From Kordia antarctica (GTDB lineage Bacteria; Bacteroidota; Bacteroidia; Flavobacteriales; Flavobacteriaceae), in contig NZ_CP019288.1 of assembly GCF_009901525.1 (NCBI RefSeq), positions 124,001 through 188,000 on the forward strand: 64,000 bases of DNA, written 5' to 3'. This document shows, piece after piece, positions 8,794 to 17,511 of the stretch. Each line of letters opens with the position of its first letter. Position 1 is the first letter of the stretch. Both the position numbers and the translations under genes were made by a program. The notes beneath the pieces are model-generated. The model was given only the letters and a program-made list of their open reading frames with translations, did no database searches and was not told where the DNA came from.

Positions 8794-9676
8794 TCTTGTT
8801 TTAAGTATCTTATTTTTAAGTGTAACGACATTTAGTGTTGCACAAGAATTGAATTGTCAAATTAAGATTGATGCACAACAAGTGAATCAGACAAATCAGC
8901 AAATTTTCAAAACGTTAGAGCGTTCTTTGAACGATTTTGTAAATAAAACACAGTGGACAAATAAAAAATACGCACCGCAAGAACGGATCAATTGTAGCAT
9001 GGTGATCAATGTATCAGAATACAGTTCTGATCAATTTATTGCTACGATTCAAGTACAATCTTCACGACCAATTTACAGCTCATCATTTGAATCGCCAGTA
9101 TTCAACTTCAATGACAAACAATTTAGATTCATCTATCAAGAATTTCAGCCAATCGTTTACAATCCAAATGCATTTACCACAAATTTAGTGGCAGTAGTTG
9201 CGTATTATGTACATGTAATTTTAGGAATTGATGCAGATACATTTTCGCTTCGTGGCGGATCTGACTATTATGCACAAGCGCAACAAATTGTAAATCTTGC
9301 GCAATCGAGTGGATTTTTAGGTTGGCAAGAAGCAGACGGAAATCGCACACGTTGGAAATTGTTAGATAATATGTTGAACAATACTTACAAAGAATACAGA
9401 ACCGTAATGTACAACTACCACAGAGTAGGAATGGACATGATGGCAGACGATCCGAGCGCGGCAAAACAGTCTATTAGTGGCGTTATGGAAATATTTAAAG
9501 CATTAAGCAATAGAAGACCAAATTCTTTTTTGATGCAAACGTTTTTTGATGCGAAAGCCGAAGAAATGCAAAGTATATTTTCTGGCGGACCAAAAGTTAA
9601 CGTAACTCAATTGGTAGAAACACTAAATAGCATAGCTCCATTTCACGCTTCGAAGTGGGAAAAAATTAAATTCTGA
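8786..9676 (+). CDS. porD: Type IX secretion system protein PorD (DUF4835 family)
   Basis: This 296-residue exported protein has a signal peptide (MRNLVLSILFLSVTTFSVAQ) followed by the DUF4835 fold. Recognisable stretches are QELNCQIKIDAQQVNQTN, YSSSFESPVFN and the GGSDYYAQAQQIVNLAQ helix. Members are annotated as PorD, an accessory periplasmic component of the T9SS. Its start overlaps coaBC by 8 bases, so translation is probably coupled. Five other proteins in this window carry T9SS sorting tails, its presumed clients. The family is clear; the exact role of PorD in secretion is less well known. Confidence 0.83.
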   Translation: MRNLVLSILFLSVTTFSVAQELNCQIKIDAQQVNQTNQQIFKTLERSLNDFVNKTQWTNKKYAPQERINCSMVINVSEYSSDQFIATIQVQSSRPIYSSSFESPVFNFNDKQFRFIYQEFQPIVYNPNAFTTNLVAVVAYYVHVILGIDADTFSLRGGSDYYAQAQQIVNLAQSSGFLGWQEADGNRTRWKLLDNMLNNTYKEYRTVMYNYHRVGMDMMADDPSAAKQSISGVMEIFKALSNRRPNSFLMQTFFDAKAEEMQSIFSGGPKVNVTQLVETLNSIAPFHASKWEKIKF

Positions 9677-9703
9677 TTCTTACGAAAACTTAGTGCAATA
9701 GTC

Positions 9704-9711
9704 TACTTTTG
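9704..9711 (+). promoter_or_regulatory. Predicted -7 promoter element for recN
   Basis: TACTTTTG matches TAnnTTTG and lies 34 bases before the recN TTG start, giving a plausible short leader. No clear -33 TTTG is seen. Confidence 0.4.
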
Positions 9712-9745
9712 TAGTTGAACAAACACCATCTAAAACACGACTGCA

Positions 9746-11401
9746 TTGCTCACACAATTATCTATAAAAAACTTTGCGTTAATCGATTCTTTACAGGTCG
9801 AATTTGACAAAGGATTAACTATTATTACAGGTGAAACTGGTGCTGGAAAATCAATTCTTCTAGGCGGTTTGGCATTGATATTAGGAAAACGTGCAGATTT
9901 ATCTTCTTTAAAAGATAAAGAACGTAAATGTGTGATTGAAGCTGAATTTGCTGTAAAAAAATATAAATTAAAAGATTTTTTTTCTGCGAATGATCTTGAT
10001 TACGATGACCAAACTATTATTCGTCGGGAAATATTACCTTCTGGGAAATCGCGCGCATTTGTAAATGATGTTCCTGTCCGATTGGATGTGTTAAATGCTT
10101 TGGGCGATCAATTAATAGATATTCATTCGCAACATCAAACTTTACAACTTACAGATAATCAATTTCAATTTCAAGTCATTGATACCTTAGCAACTATTAC
10201 TGACGAAGTATTTTCGTATCAAGAATTGCTAAAAACATATCAAACTACACAAAAAGAATTAAAAAAGACACGTGAAACTCAAGCCGATCTAGAAAAAGAA
10301 CATGATTATAATATGTTCTTATTGAAAGAATTGGAAGAAGCAAAACTTGAGAAAGTAGTGCTGACAGATTTGGAAGCGCAATACGAACGCTTGAATAATG
10401 CGGAAGATATTAAAACAAATTTAAGTGCTTCTGAACAACTTCTCTCGGATGAAAATGTTGGAATTTTGAATTTACTTTCAGAATTGCAAGTCTCTTCAGG
10501 GAAACTAGCGAATATTGCACCTGAATTTGATTCGCTAGCAGAACGCATCAAAAGTTCCTATATTGAATTGGATGATGTGTATAATGAAATCATGAATTTG
10601 CAAGGCGACGTTGAGTTCAATCCAGAGCAACTGGAAGAAATCTCAGGAAAACTTCAAAAAATATTCGATCTACAAAAAAAGCATAATGTACTTGCCGTAG
10701 AAGAATTACTAGCGATTCAGGCTGAACTTTCCGAAAAAGCACAGATTTCCGAAAGTATTGAAGATGTTATTCTTGCGAAAGAAAAAGAGCTTTCTGCAAT
10801 CAGTAAACAATTAAAAGAAGCTGCAAAAATAATTCATAAAAAACGTTCGGAAGGAATTCCAATATTGGTGCAACAGCTAGAAAAAATATTAGCGACACTT
10901 GGTATGCCAAACGCACGATTTAACATAAAAGCACAGTTAACCGATCAATTCTACACAAACGGAATGGACGATTTACAATTTTTATTTTCTGCAAATAAAG
11001 GTGGAAACTTTAACGAATTGAAAAAAGCGGCTTCTGGCGGAGAATTGTCACGAGTTATGTTGTGTATCAAAGCAATTTTATCAAAATACATGCAATTGCC
11101 AACTATTATGTTTGACGAAATTGACACAGGAGTTTCGGGCGAAGTGGCAAGCAAAATGGCAAGAATAATGCAGCATATGGGAAAAAGTATGCAAGTATTT
11201 TCGATAACGCATTTACCACAAATTGCTGCAAAAGGAAAGCAACATTTTAAAGTATATAAACAAGATATCAACGAAATTACAACCACGCATTTAAAGCAAT
11301 TGCACGAAGAAGAACGCGTACAGGAAATTGCGCAAATGTTAAGTGGCGCTAAAATATCCGATTCGGCGTTGGCAAATGCGAAAGAATTATTGAAATCGTA
11401 A
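9746..11401 (+). CDS. recN: DNA repair protein RecN
   Basis: RecN is an SMC-like ATPase that acts at DNA double-strand breaks during recombinational repair. The 551-residue protein begins MLTQLSIKNFALIDSL, the standard RecN N-terminus, which fixes TTG at 9746 as the start codon. Walker A is GETGAGKS (29-36). A long coiled coil runs from about 155 to 370, followed by the ABC signature SGGELSRV and the Walker B segment IMFDEIDTGVSG. A candidate promoter lies upstream, so it can be expressed apart from the bamD-porD operon. Confidence 0.96.
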   Translation: MLTQLSIKNFALIDSLQVEFDKGLTIITGETGAGKSILLGGLALILGKRADLSSLKDKERKCVIEAEFAVKKYKLKDFFSANDLDYDDQTIIRREILPSGKSRAFVNDVPVRLDVLNALGDQLIDIHSQHQTLQLTDNQFQFQVIDTLATITDEVFSYQELLKTYQTTQKELKKTRETQADLEKEHDYNMFLLKELEEAKLEKVVLTDLEAQYERLNNAEDIKTNLSASEQLLSDENVGILNLLSELQVSSGKLANIAPEFDSLAERIKSSYIELDDVYNEIMNLQGDVEFNPEQLEEISGKLQKIFDLQKKHNVLAVEELLAIQAELSEKAQISESIEDVILAKEKELSAISKQLKEAAKIIHKKRSEGIPILVQQLEKILATLGMPNARFNIKAQLTDQFYTNGMDDLQFLFSANKGGNFNELKKAASGGELSRVMLCIKAILSKYMQLPTIMFDEIDTGVSGEVASKMARIMQHMGKSMQVFSITHLPQIAAKGKQHFKVYKQDINEITTTHLKQLHEEERVQEIAQMLSGAKISDSALANAKELLKS

Positions 11402-11447
11402 AAGATAATTTCGATCTTAAGAAATGGCTCAATTAAATCTTTTACCA

Positions 11448-11455
11448 TATATTTG
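11448..11455 (+). promoter_or_regulatory. Predicted -7 promoter element for fabI
   Basis: TATATTTG is a perfect TAnnTTTG match 29 bases before the fabI ATG. The -33 region lacks an obvious TTTG. Confidence 0.45.
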
Positions 11456-11484
11456 AACTACCAAAACGACTAAAAACAACAAGC

Positions 11485-12300
11485 ATGTCATATAATTTAT
11501 TAAAAGGAAAAAGAGGAATCATCTTTGGTGCTTTAGACGAAAACTCTATTGCATGGAAAACTGCGGTACGAGTTCATGAAGAAGGCGGAACATTTGTATT
11601 AACTAATGCGCCAATTGCATTGCGTATGGGAACTATAAAAAACTTAGCGGAGCAAACTGGTTCTGAAGTTATTCCTGCGGATGCAACAAGTTTAGAAGAT
11701 CTTGAAAACTTAGTGACGAAATCTATGGAAATCCTTGGCGGGAAAATTGACTTCGTATTGCATTCTATTGGAATGTCTGTAAATGTTCGTAAAGGAAGAC
11801 ATTACACAGATATGAACTACGATTGGACAACTAAAGGTTGGGACATTTCTGCGGTATCTTTTCATAAAGTAATGCAAACATTATACAAAGCAGACGCAAT
11901 GAGCGAATGGGGAAGTATTGTGGCATTGACATACATGGCAGCGCAACGTACATTCCCAGATTATAATGATATGGCGGATAATAAATCATACTTAGAATCC
12001 ATTGCACGTAGTTTTGGTTATTTCTTTGGGAAAGAGAAAAAAGTGCGTGTCAATACCATCTCTCAATCACCAACGCCAACAACGGCTGGACAAGGTGTAA
12101 AAGGATTTGACGGATTCATTTCGTATGCTGAAAAAATGTCGCCACTAGGAAACGCAACTGCTTTAGATTGTGCAAACTATACCGTAACATTATTCTCTGA
12201 CTTAACAAAGAGAGTTACGATGCAAAACCTTTACAATGATGGAGGATTCTCTAACACTGGCGTGAGTCAGGAAGTTATTGAGCGTTTCACAGAAGAATAA
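11485..12300 (+). CDS. fabI: Enoyl-[acyl-carrier-protein] reductase (NADH), FabI type
   Basis: FabI reduces trans-2-enoyl-ACP in the last step of each fatty-acid elongation round. The 271-residue SDR-like protein shows the glycine-poor nucleotide site GIIFGALDENSIAW, the LHSIGMS segment, and the catalytic pair Tyr160 and Lys167 with the FabI-type spacing of six residues (YNDMADNK). A further Tyr150 matches the second conserved tyrosine. The C-terminal LYNDGGFSNTGV segment fits. It follows recN by 83 bp with its own candidate promoter and ends in a strong terminator. Confidence 0.94.
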   Translation: MSYNLLKGKRGIIFGALDENSIAWKTAVRVHEEGGTFVLTNAPIALRMGTIKNLAEQTGSEVIPADATSLEDLENLVTKSMEILGGKIDFVLHSIGMSVNVRKGRHYTDMNYDWTTKGWDISAVSFHKVMQTLYKADAMSEWGSIVALTYMAAQRTFPDYNDMADNKSYLESIARSFGYFFGKEKKVRVNTISQSPTPTTAGQGVKGFDGFISYAEKMSPLGNATALDCANYTVTLFSDLTKRVTMQNLYNDGGFSNTGVSQEVIERFTEE

Positions 12301-12324
12301 AATAATACCTTATATAGAATAAAA

Positions 12325-12355
12325 AATGCTGCTAATCTTTTAGCGGCATTTTTTT
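12325..12355 (+). terminator. Rho-independent terminator after fabI
   Basis: Stem AATGCTGCTAA (12325-12335) pairs with TTAGCGGCATT (12340-12350) around a 4-base loop with one G-T pair, followed by a run of T. Confidence 0.85.
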
Positions 12356-12395
12356 ATGGAAAAAATCAGTATTTTAGCTAGATAAAAAATTGTCT

Positions 12396-14126
12396 ATGAA
12401 TAAATTACTACGTTTTCCCCTTTTATTAGTAATATATAATCTCTGTTTGAATTTAAATGCGCAAGCATATTTTGAGGAACAGGCAACGGCTCTTGGTGTT
12501 GGTGATAGCAGTGGAACAATTTTCTTGGGTGCCGGAATCTCTTTTTGTGACTTTAATAGTGATGGATGGGATGATATTACCATTGCTACTCAAAGTGGCG
12601 ATCCATTAAAAATTTATAAAAACAATGGAAACGGAACGTTCTCGCTTGAAACTACACTGAATCCTAACAACAATTCGCAACAAAAACAAGTTATTTGGGT
12701 TGATATTGACAATGATGGAGACAAAGACTTGTATGTGGCTAGCGATACAGGCGGCAGTCGTTTGTATAGAAATGATGTAACTTCTCTTGTTGATATTTCA
12801 GTTGCTAGTGGTTTGCCAACGGATGCAATACACAATTATGGTGCTTCTTGGGGCGATTATGATAATGACGGAAACTTAGATGTATTTCTATGTAATAGAG
12901 ATCCAAACGGTTTGGAACCAAATTACCTTTATAAAAATAATGGAAACGGTACCTTTACAAATGTAAGTGCAGCTGCGGGAATTGATACAGGAAGTCATTT
13001 ATCATTCTGTTCCGCATTTTTTGACTATAATAATGATGGTTGGCAAGATATTTACATGGCTAATGACAAAGTGAGTACAACCAACATTCTTTACAAAAAC
13101 AACGGAGATGGAACATTTACCGATGTAAGTGTAGCATCAGGAACTGACTTGGCTATTGATGCGATGTCAGTAACTATAGCAGATTACAACAATGACACTT
13201 GGTTTGACATTTATGTAACAAATGGAACTGATGGAAACTATTTCTTAAAAAATAATGGGAACGGAACATTTACAAACATTGCTTCAGAAACAGGTACGAT
13301 GTTTAATAGTGTCGCTTGGGGATCTGTATTTTTAGATGCTGAAAATGATGGAGATTTAGATTTATATGTAAGTGGATCATTTGATGGAAGCAATCCAAAC
13401 TTTGAATCTGCGGCATTTTATACAAATAACGGAAATGATACATTTAGTATTGAAGCTAGTTCTGGATTTGTAAATGATACAGGACAAAGTTATTCAAATG
13501 CTATTGGAGATGTTGATAATGATGGATTTCCCGAAATAGTAGTAAGCAATTCTGGAGGTGGCAATATCTTTCTTTGGAAAAATGAAACGACAAGCACAAA
13601 CAATTGGTTAAAAGTTGGATTAGAAGGTATTACAAGTAATAAACAAGGAATAGGAGCAACTATTGAACTCAAAAGTGGCGGCGTTTCACAATACAGATAC
13701 ACAGTTTGCGGAGAAGGATATTTAGCGCAAAACTCTGGAACAGAATTTTTTGGTATCGCAGGAAATACAGTCATAGATTATGTAAAAGTCACCTGGCTTG
13801 GTGGAGCGCAAGACATACTATATAATGTAATGCCAAATCAGAAAATCAATATTTTGGAAGGAAGTAGTCCATTAAGTACTGAAGAGTTTGCAGCAAACAA
13901 TGAAATTCAGGTATATCCAAATCCTACAACGGGAAAACTATGGGTTCATTTTAATACAACTGAAAACTATACCTATTCACTTTTTGATAGCAAAGGAATG
14001 CTTGTAAAAAGTGGGCACATAACTTCGCAAGAATATATAAATATAACCAATCTATCTTCTGGTTATTACCTACTTAAAATTTTGAGTGAAAACACAGTGA
14101 TTACTAAAAAAATACTGTTAAAATAA
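12396..14126 (+). CDS. FG-GAP/VCBS repeat protein with ASPIC/UnbV domain and T9SS sorting domain
   Basis: This secreted protein of 576 residues starts at ATG 12396 (a TTG two codons upstream is less likely) with signal peptide MNKLLRFPLLLVIYNLCLNLNAQ split at the final AQ. Repeated blocks of the type DYDNDGNLD and YKNNGNGTFT mark an FG-GAP/VCBS beta propeller with calcium-binding aspartate loops. An ASPIC/UnbV (CRTAC1) domain follows at about 400-490 (NWLKVGL, GIGATIEL, CGEGYLAQNS). The C-terminus (about 500-576) is a T9SS type A sorting domain with VYPNPTTG and a final KKILLK. It is a paralogue of 59727-61439. Its 3' end survives as a duplicate fragment at 17223-17366. Surface or extracellular location is expected; the ligand is unknown. 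Confidence 0.9.
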   Translation: MNKLLRFPLLLVIYNLCLNLNAQAYFEEQATALGVGDSSGTIFLGAGISFCDFNSDGWDDITIATQSGDPLKIYKNNGNGTFSLETTLNPNNNSQQKQVIWVDIDNDGDKDLYVASDTGGSRLYRNDVTSLVDISVASGLPTDAIHNYGASWGDYDNDGNLDVFLCNRDPNGLEPNYLYKNNGNGTFTNVSAAAGIDTGSHLSFCSAFFDYNNDGWQDIYMANDKVSTTNILYKNNGDGTFTDVSVASGTDLAIDAMSVTIADYNNDTWFDIYVTNGTDGNYFLKNNGNGTFTNIASETGTMFNSVAWGSVFLDAENDGDLDLYVSGSFDGSNPNFESAAFYTNNGNDTFSIEASSGFVNDTGQSYSNAIGDVDNDGFPEIVVSNSGGGNIFLWKNETTSTNNWLKVGLEGITSNKQGIGATIELKSGGVSQYRYTVCGEGYLAQNSGTEFFGIAGNTVIDYVKVTWLGGAQDILYNVMPNQKINILEGSSPLSTEEFAANNEIQVYPNPTTGKLWVHFNTTENYTYSLFDSKGMLVKSGHITSQEYINITNLSSGYYLLKILSENTVITKKILLK

Positions 14127-14282
14127 TCTAAAAAAAATGTTAAAATAACTTGTAAGAAACACCGCTTTTTGTGTTACTTACCGATTATAGATACTCTCTT
14201 ATCGATATTTATGTGTATCATTCAAAAAAAAGGAGGTTCTTTCAATTGATATTCAACTAAGTAACAAAAAATCAAACTTTTT
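14127..14282 (+). repeat. Upstream region shared with the second FN3 paralogue
   Basis: This leader before the first FN3 gene is repeated, with point changes and small gaps, at 17367-17511. It contains an 11-bp hairpin, GTAAGAAACAC (14152-14162) with GTGTTACTTAC (14171-14181), which is degenerate in the second copy. A CTTTCAATTGATATTCAACTAA stretch of more than 18 bases just before the start is preserved in both and probably includes the promoter or leader. Confidence 0.75.
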
Positions 14283-17156
14283 ATGAAAAAAATTACATTT
14301 AAATTTTTTATGATTATGTGTTTACTAGGTACCTATGTAGGTATCTCTCAAACCTTAAATCAGGCTGCAAGTTGGCCCAATGCAGGATGGACTTTATCTG
14401 GTACATTTGATGGTGCTGGAGTAACTGGTACTCCAGCAGCATCTACTACATTTGGCTTTGACGATGATGCTGCTGGTAACGGTTCTTTTGATGATGTGCG
14501 AGCAACATCGCCAGTAATTGATCTTACTGCTGCTAGTGGAGCAGGAGAAACGTGGATTACAGTTAGCGGTAGTTTTGTATACAGAGCATTTGGTGGCGAT
14601 GTTTTAGCAATTGAAACGTATGATGCTGATGCAATGACTTGGTCTGCGTTACAAACGTTTTCAGGAAACTCTACAAATGCGGATTATCAAACTTGTGCAG
14701 GTACTGCAGCATACACAACTCCGGTGCTAGATATTTCAGGATTTACTGCAACGCAATTGTCAGGGTTTCAATATCGTATTATCTATGATGATAATAATGG
14801 TTGGCAATATGGATTTTGTGTTACTTCGCCAACAATTACGTCGGCAACACCACCTGCATGTTCTCCTCCAACTGCATTAACTGCAACTAACATTGACGGT
14901 TTTTCTGCTGATTTAGGATGGACAGAAAATGGTACAGCTACGTTGTGGAATGTTGAATTGGTAAATATTACTGCTGCAGGAACTCAAACAATGACTGCAA
15001 CAGCTACTGGCGTTGCAAATCCATACAATCAAACAGGATTAACGCCTTCTAATAACTACGAATTTTATGTACAAGCAGATTGTGGTGTTGATGGAACATC
15101 TGCATGGGTTGGACCATTTGCATTTACAACAACAGTTGCATGTCCAGCACCTTCTGCACTTACAGCAACAAATATTACGACTACTTCTGCCGACCTTGGA
15201 TGGACTGCAGGAAACGCACAAACACTTTGGGATGTTGAATTAGTAGATATTACTGCTGCAGGAACTCAAACAATGACTGCGACTGCTACTGGAGTTGCAA
15301 ACCCATACAATCAAACTGGATTAACAGCTAATAATGATTATGAATTTTATGTAAGAGCAGATTGTGTTGCTAATGGAACATCTCCTTGGGCTGGACCATT
15401 TGCATTTACGACTCAATGTACAACGTTTACTGCACCATATTCTGAAGATTTTGAAAGTGGAGGCGCATTGCCAGACTGCTGGACATTAGGCGGAGATGAA
15501 GATTGGAGATTTACAAATACTGGAACAGGAAATCACATTGGAGACAATGGAAACATAACAGGAACTTCAGCTTCGGGAGCATTTTTTGCCTATGTAGATG
15601 ATTCTGATCCAAATGCAACAAATGCAGAATTAACTTCTCCATTTGTAGATGTTTCTGGTTTAACAACACCAGCACTTATTTTCTACGAAATTAGTAATAA
15701 TGAAATAGGCTTTAACGCAACGTTAACGGTTAGTGTATATGATGGAGCTGCATGGAATGTAGTTGGAATCTACAATACAAACACTGCCTTAAATGGATGG
15801 GAAAAAAAAGTAGTAGACCTTAGTGGATTAACTTTCACAGGACCAGCACAAGTACGTTTCTCTATTGCAGATTCAGGAAGTTTCTATGACGATATCGCTA
15901 TTGATGATGTTTCTCTTGAAGAATTACCAACGTGTCCAGATCCATCAACATTAACAGCTACAAACATCACAGATGATAGTGCTGATTTAGGATGGACAGA
16001 AACTGGTACAGCTACGTTATGGAATGTTGAATTAATTGATGTAACTGGTGGAGGAACTCAAACAATGACTGCCACTGCTACTGGCGTTGCAAATCCATAC
16101 AATCAAACAGGATTAACAGAGAACAATAACTATTCGTTCTATGTACAATCTGAGTGTGGACCAGGCGGAACTTCAGCATGGGTTGGACCGTTTGCGTTTA
16201 CTACAATGGAAACATGTCCTATACCATCAGTGTTAACTGCTACAAACATTATGGAGACAAGTGCTGATCTTGGTTGGACAGAAAACGGAGTAGCTACGTT
16301 ATGGAACATCGAATTAATAGATGTTACAGCAGGTGGAACTCAAACAATGACTGCAACTGCAACTGGCGTTATGAACCCGTATGCCGCTACTGGTTTAGTA
16401 GGAGATAATTCGTATCAATTTTACGTACAGGCAGATTGTGGTGTTGATGGAACTTCTGCATGGGTAGGACCATTTTCATTTGCAACACCGTATGTTGCGG
16501 TACCGCCAACGTGTTCAAGCGGAACATTCTTAGATTCAGGTGGAACTTCAGGAGATTACTCAGCAAGTTCAAACATTACCTATACAATTTGTCCAGATAT
16601 GGCTGGAGATGTAGTAGAAGTTGAATTTACAGCGTTCTCATCAGAAAATATTTCAGGATCAGATTGTTATGATGGATTAACCATACATAATGGTGCAGAT
16701 GCAACGGCTACAACAATTGATCCTCCAGGAGGTGGAGCAGCTGTTTGGTGTTGGGATGAAGTTGATGTACCAGCAGAAGGAACAGGAGATTTAGAAGGTA
16801 TGACAATCACTTCTTCAGATGCTTCTGGATGTTTAACATTTGTATTTACATCAGATGGTTCTGTACAAAGAGAAGGATGGGAAGCAATCGTAAACTGTAC
16901 TACGCTATCTGTAGATTCTTCGGAAGTTAGAGGTTTCTTACACTATGTAGATACAGTAAACAATAGTTTTGTTGTAAATGCACAAAGTAATATCCAATCT
17001 ATTGAAGTATACAATTTAGTTGGGCAGATAATTACAACTGCTAAACCAAATGATCCTTCAGGAGAAGCAAACTTAGGTTCAGTTAAAAATGGAGTGTACT
17101 TTGCAAGAGTAACATTGCAAAATGGAAACGCTTCAGTTGTAAAATTCGTGAAGTAA
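14283..17156 (+). CDS. Secreted FN3/MAM-like/CUB-like multidomain protein with T9SS tail, copy 1
   Basis: This is a 957-residue exported protein. The signal peptide starts MKKITFKFFMIMCLLG. A unique N-terminal domain (about 23-189) is followed by FN3 modules at about 190-283 and 285-375, a MAM-like/jelly-roll module (378-548, CTTFTAPYSEDFESGG to IAIDDVSLEE), FN3 modules at 550-643 and 644-738, a CUB-like module (740-872, SGGTSGDYSASSNITYTIC, CYDGLTIHNG) and a T9SS sorting domain (874-957) ending VVKFVK. FN3 modules share the pattern ADLGWTENGTATLWN. Such architecture suggests an adhesin or surface-binding protein; no catalytic domain is visible. It is the first of three tandem paralogues and has its own terminator. 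Confidence 0.88.
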   Translation: MKKITFKFFMIMCLLGTYVGISQTLNQAASWPNAGWTLSGTFDGAGVTGTPAASTTFGFDDDAAGNGSFDDVRATSPVIDLTAASGAGETWITVSGSFVYRAFGGDVLAIETYDADAMTWSALQTFSGNSTNADYQTCAGTAAYTTPVLDISGFTATQLSGFQYRIIYDDNNGWQYGFCVTSPTITSATPPACSPPTALTATNIDGFSADLGWTENGTATLWNVELVNITAAGTQTMTATATGVANPYNQTGLTPSNNYEFYVQADCGVDGTSAWVGPFAFTTTVACPAPSALTATNITTTSADLGWTAGNAQTLWDVELVDITAAGTQTMTATATGVANPYNQTGLTANNDYEFYVRADCVANGTSPWAGPFAFTTQCTTFTAPYSEDFESGGALPDCWTLGGDEDWRFTNTGTGNHIGDNGNITGTSASGAFFAYVDDSDPNATNAELTSPFVDVSGLTTPALIFYEISNNEIGFNATLTVSVYDGAAWNVVGIYNTNTALNGWEKKVVDLSGLTFTGPAQVRFSIADSGSFYDDIAIDDVSLEELPTCPDPSTLTATNITDDSADLGWTETGTATLWNVELIDVTGGGTQTMTATATGVANPYNQTGLTENNNYSFYVQSECGPGGTSAWVGPFAFTTMETCPIPSVLTATNIMETSADLGWTENGVATLWNIELIDVTAGGTQTMTATATGVMNPYAATGLVGDNSYQFYVQADCGVDGTSAWVGPFSFATPYVAVPPTCSSGTFLDSGGTSGDYSASSNITYTICPDMAGDVVEVEFTAFSSENISGSDCYDGLTIHNGADATATTIDPPGGGAAVWCWDEVDVPAEGTGDLEGMTITSSDASGCLTFVFTSDGSVQREGWEAIVNCTTLSVDSSEVRGFLHYVDTVNNSFVVNAQSNIQSIEVYNLVGQIITTAKPNDPSGEANLGSVKNGVYFARVTLQNGNASVVKFVK

Positions 17157-17180
17157 TTCTATAAAAAAATAATTATCATT

Positions 17181-17211
17181 AAAAGCTGTTCTTCATTGAA
17201 CAGCTTTTTTT
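17181..17211 (+). terminator. Terminator after FN3 copy 1
   Basis: AAAAGCTGTTC pairs with GAACAGCTTTT around a 6-base loop and is followed by T residues. The identical hairpin recurs after copies 2 and 3. Confidence 0.9.
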
Positions 17212-17222
17212 GTTTCTTCTAT

Positions 17223-17366
17223 ATCTATGGTAAAGAAATGCATATAAAAAGTGGAAAAATTGTGAATCAAAAATTTATAAATCTTTCCAACTTATCTTCT
17301 GGTTATTACCTACTTAAAATTTTTAGTAAAAACACAGTGATTACTAAAAAAATAATGTTAAAGTAA
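17223..17366 (+). pseudogene. Orphan 3' fragment of the FG-GAP/ASPIC gene (T9SS tail fossil)
   Basis: About 45 codons in one frame, without a start, end at TAA 17364-17366. They read IYGKEMHIKSGKIV, then INLSNLSSGYYLLKIFSKN, then TVITKKIMLK. This is homologous to the C-terminus of the FG-GAP protein (SGYYLLKILSEN, TVITKKILLK) that ends at 14126. DNA identity is highest from about 17293 onward. The fragment was carried along when the unit consisting of the 3' end of that gene, the leader and the FN3 gene was duplicated. It cannot be expressed as a secreted protein because it lacks a signal peptide. Confidence 0.88.
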
Positions 17367-17511
17367 TCTAAAAATAATCTGTAAGAAACACCGCTTTTTA
17401 TGTATTTCATCGATAATAAACGTTTCTTTATCGATATTTATGTGTTTGATTCAAAAAAAAGGTGGTTCTTTCAATTGATATTCAACTAACTAACGAAAAA
17501 TCAGACTTTTT
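17367..17511 (+). repeat. Second copy of the FN3 upstream region
   Basis: This segment matches 14127-14282 with scattered substitutions and short deletions and directly continues the fossil tail at 17223-17366. It shows that the duplication unit spans from inside the FG-GAP gene to the FN3 gene. The GTAAGAAACAC hairpin has lost its partner arm here. Confidence 0.75.

Noticed and set aside
14231-14236. AGGAGG, a perfect Shine-Dalgarno-like sequence before FN3 copy 1
   Set aside because: It lies 46 bases before the start codon, is changed to AGGTGG in copy 2, and ribosome sites of this type are little used in Bacteroidota.
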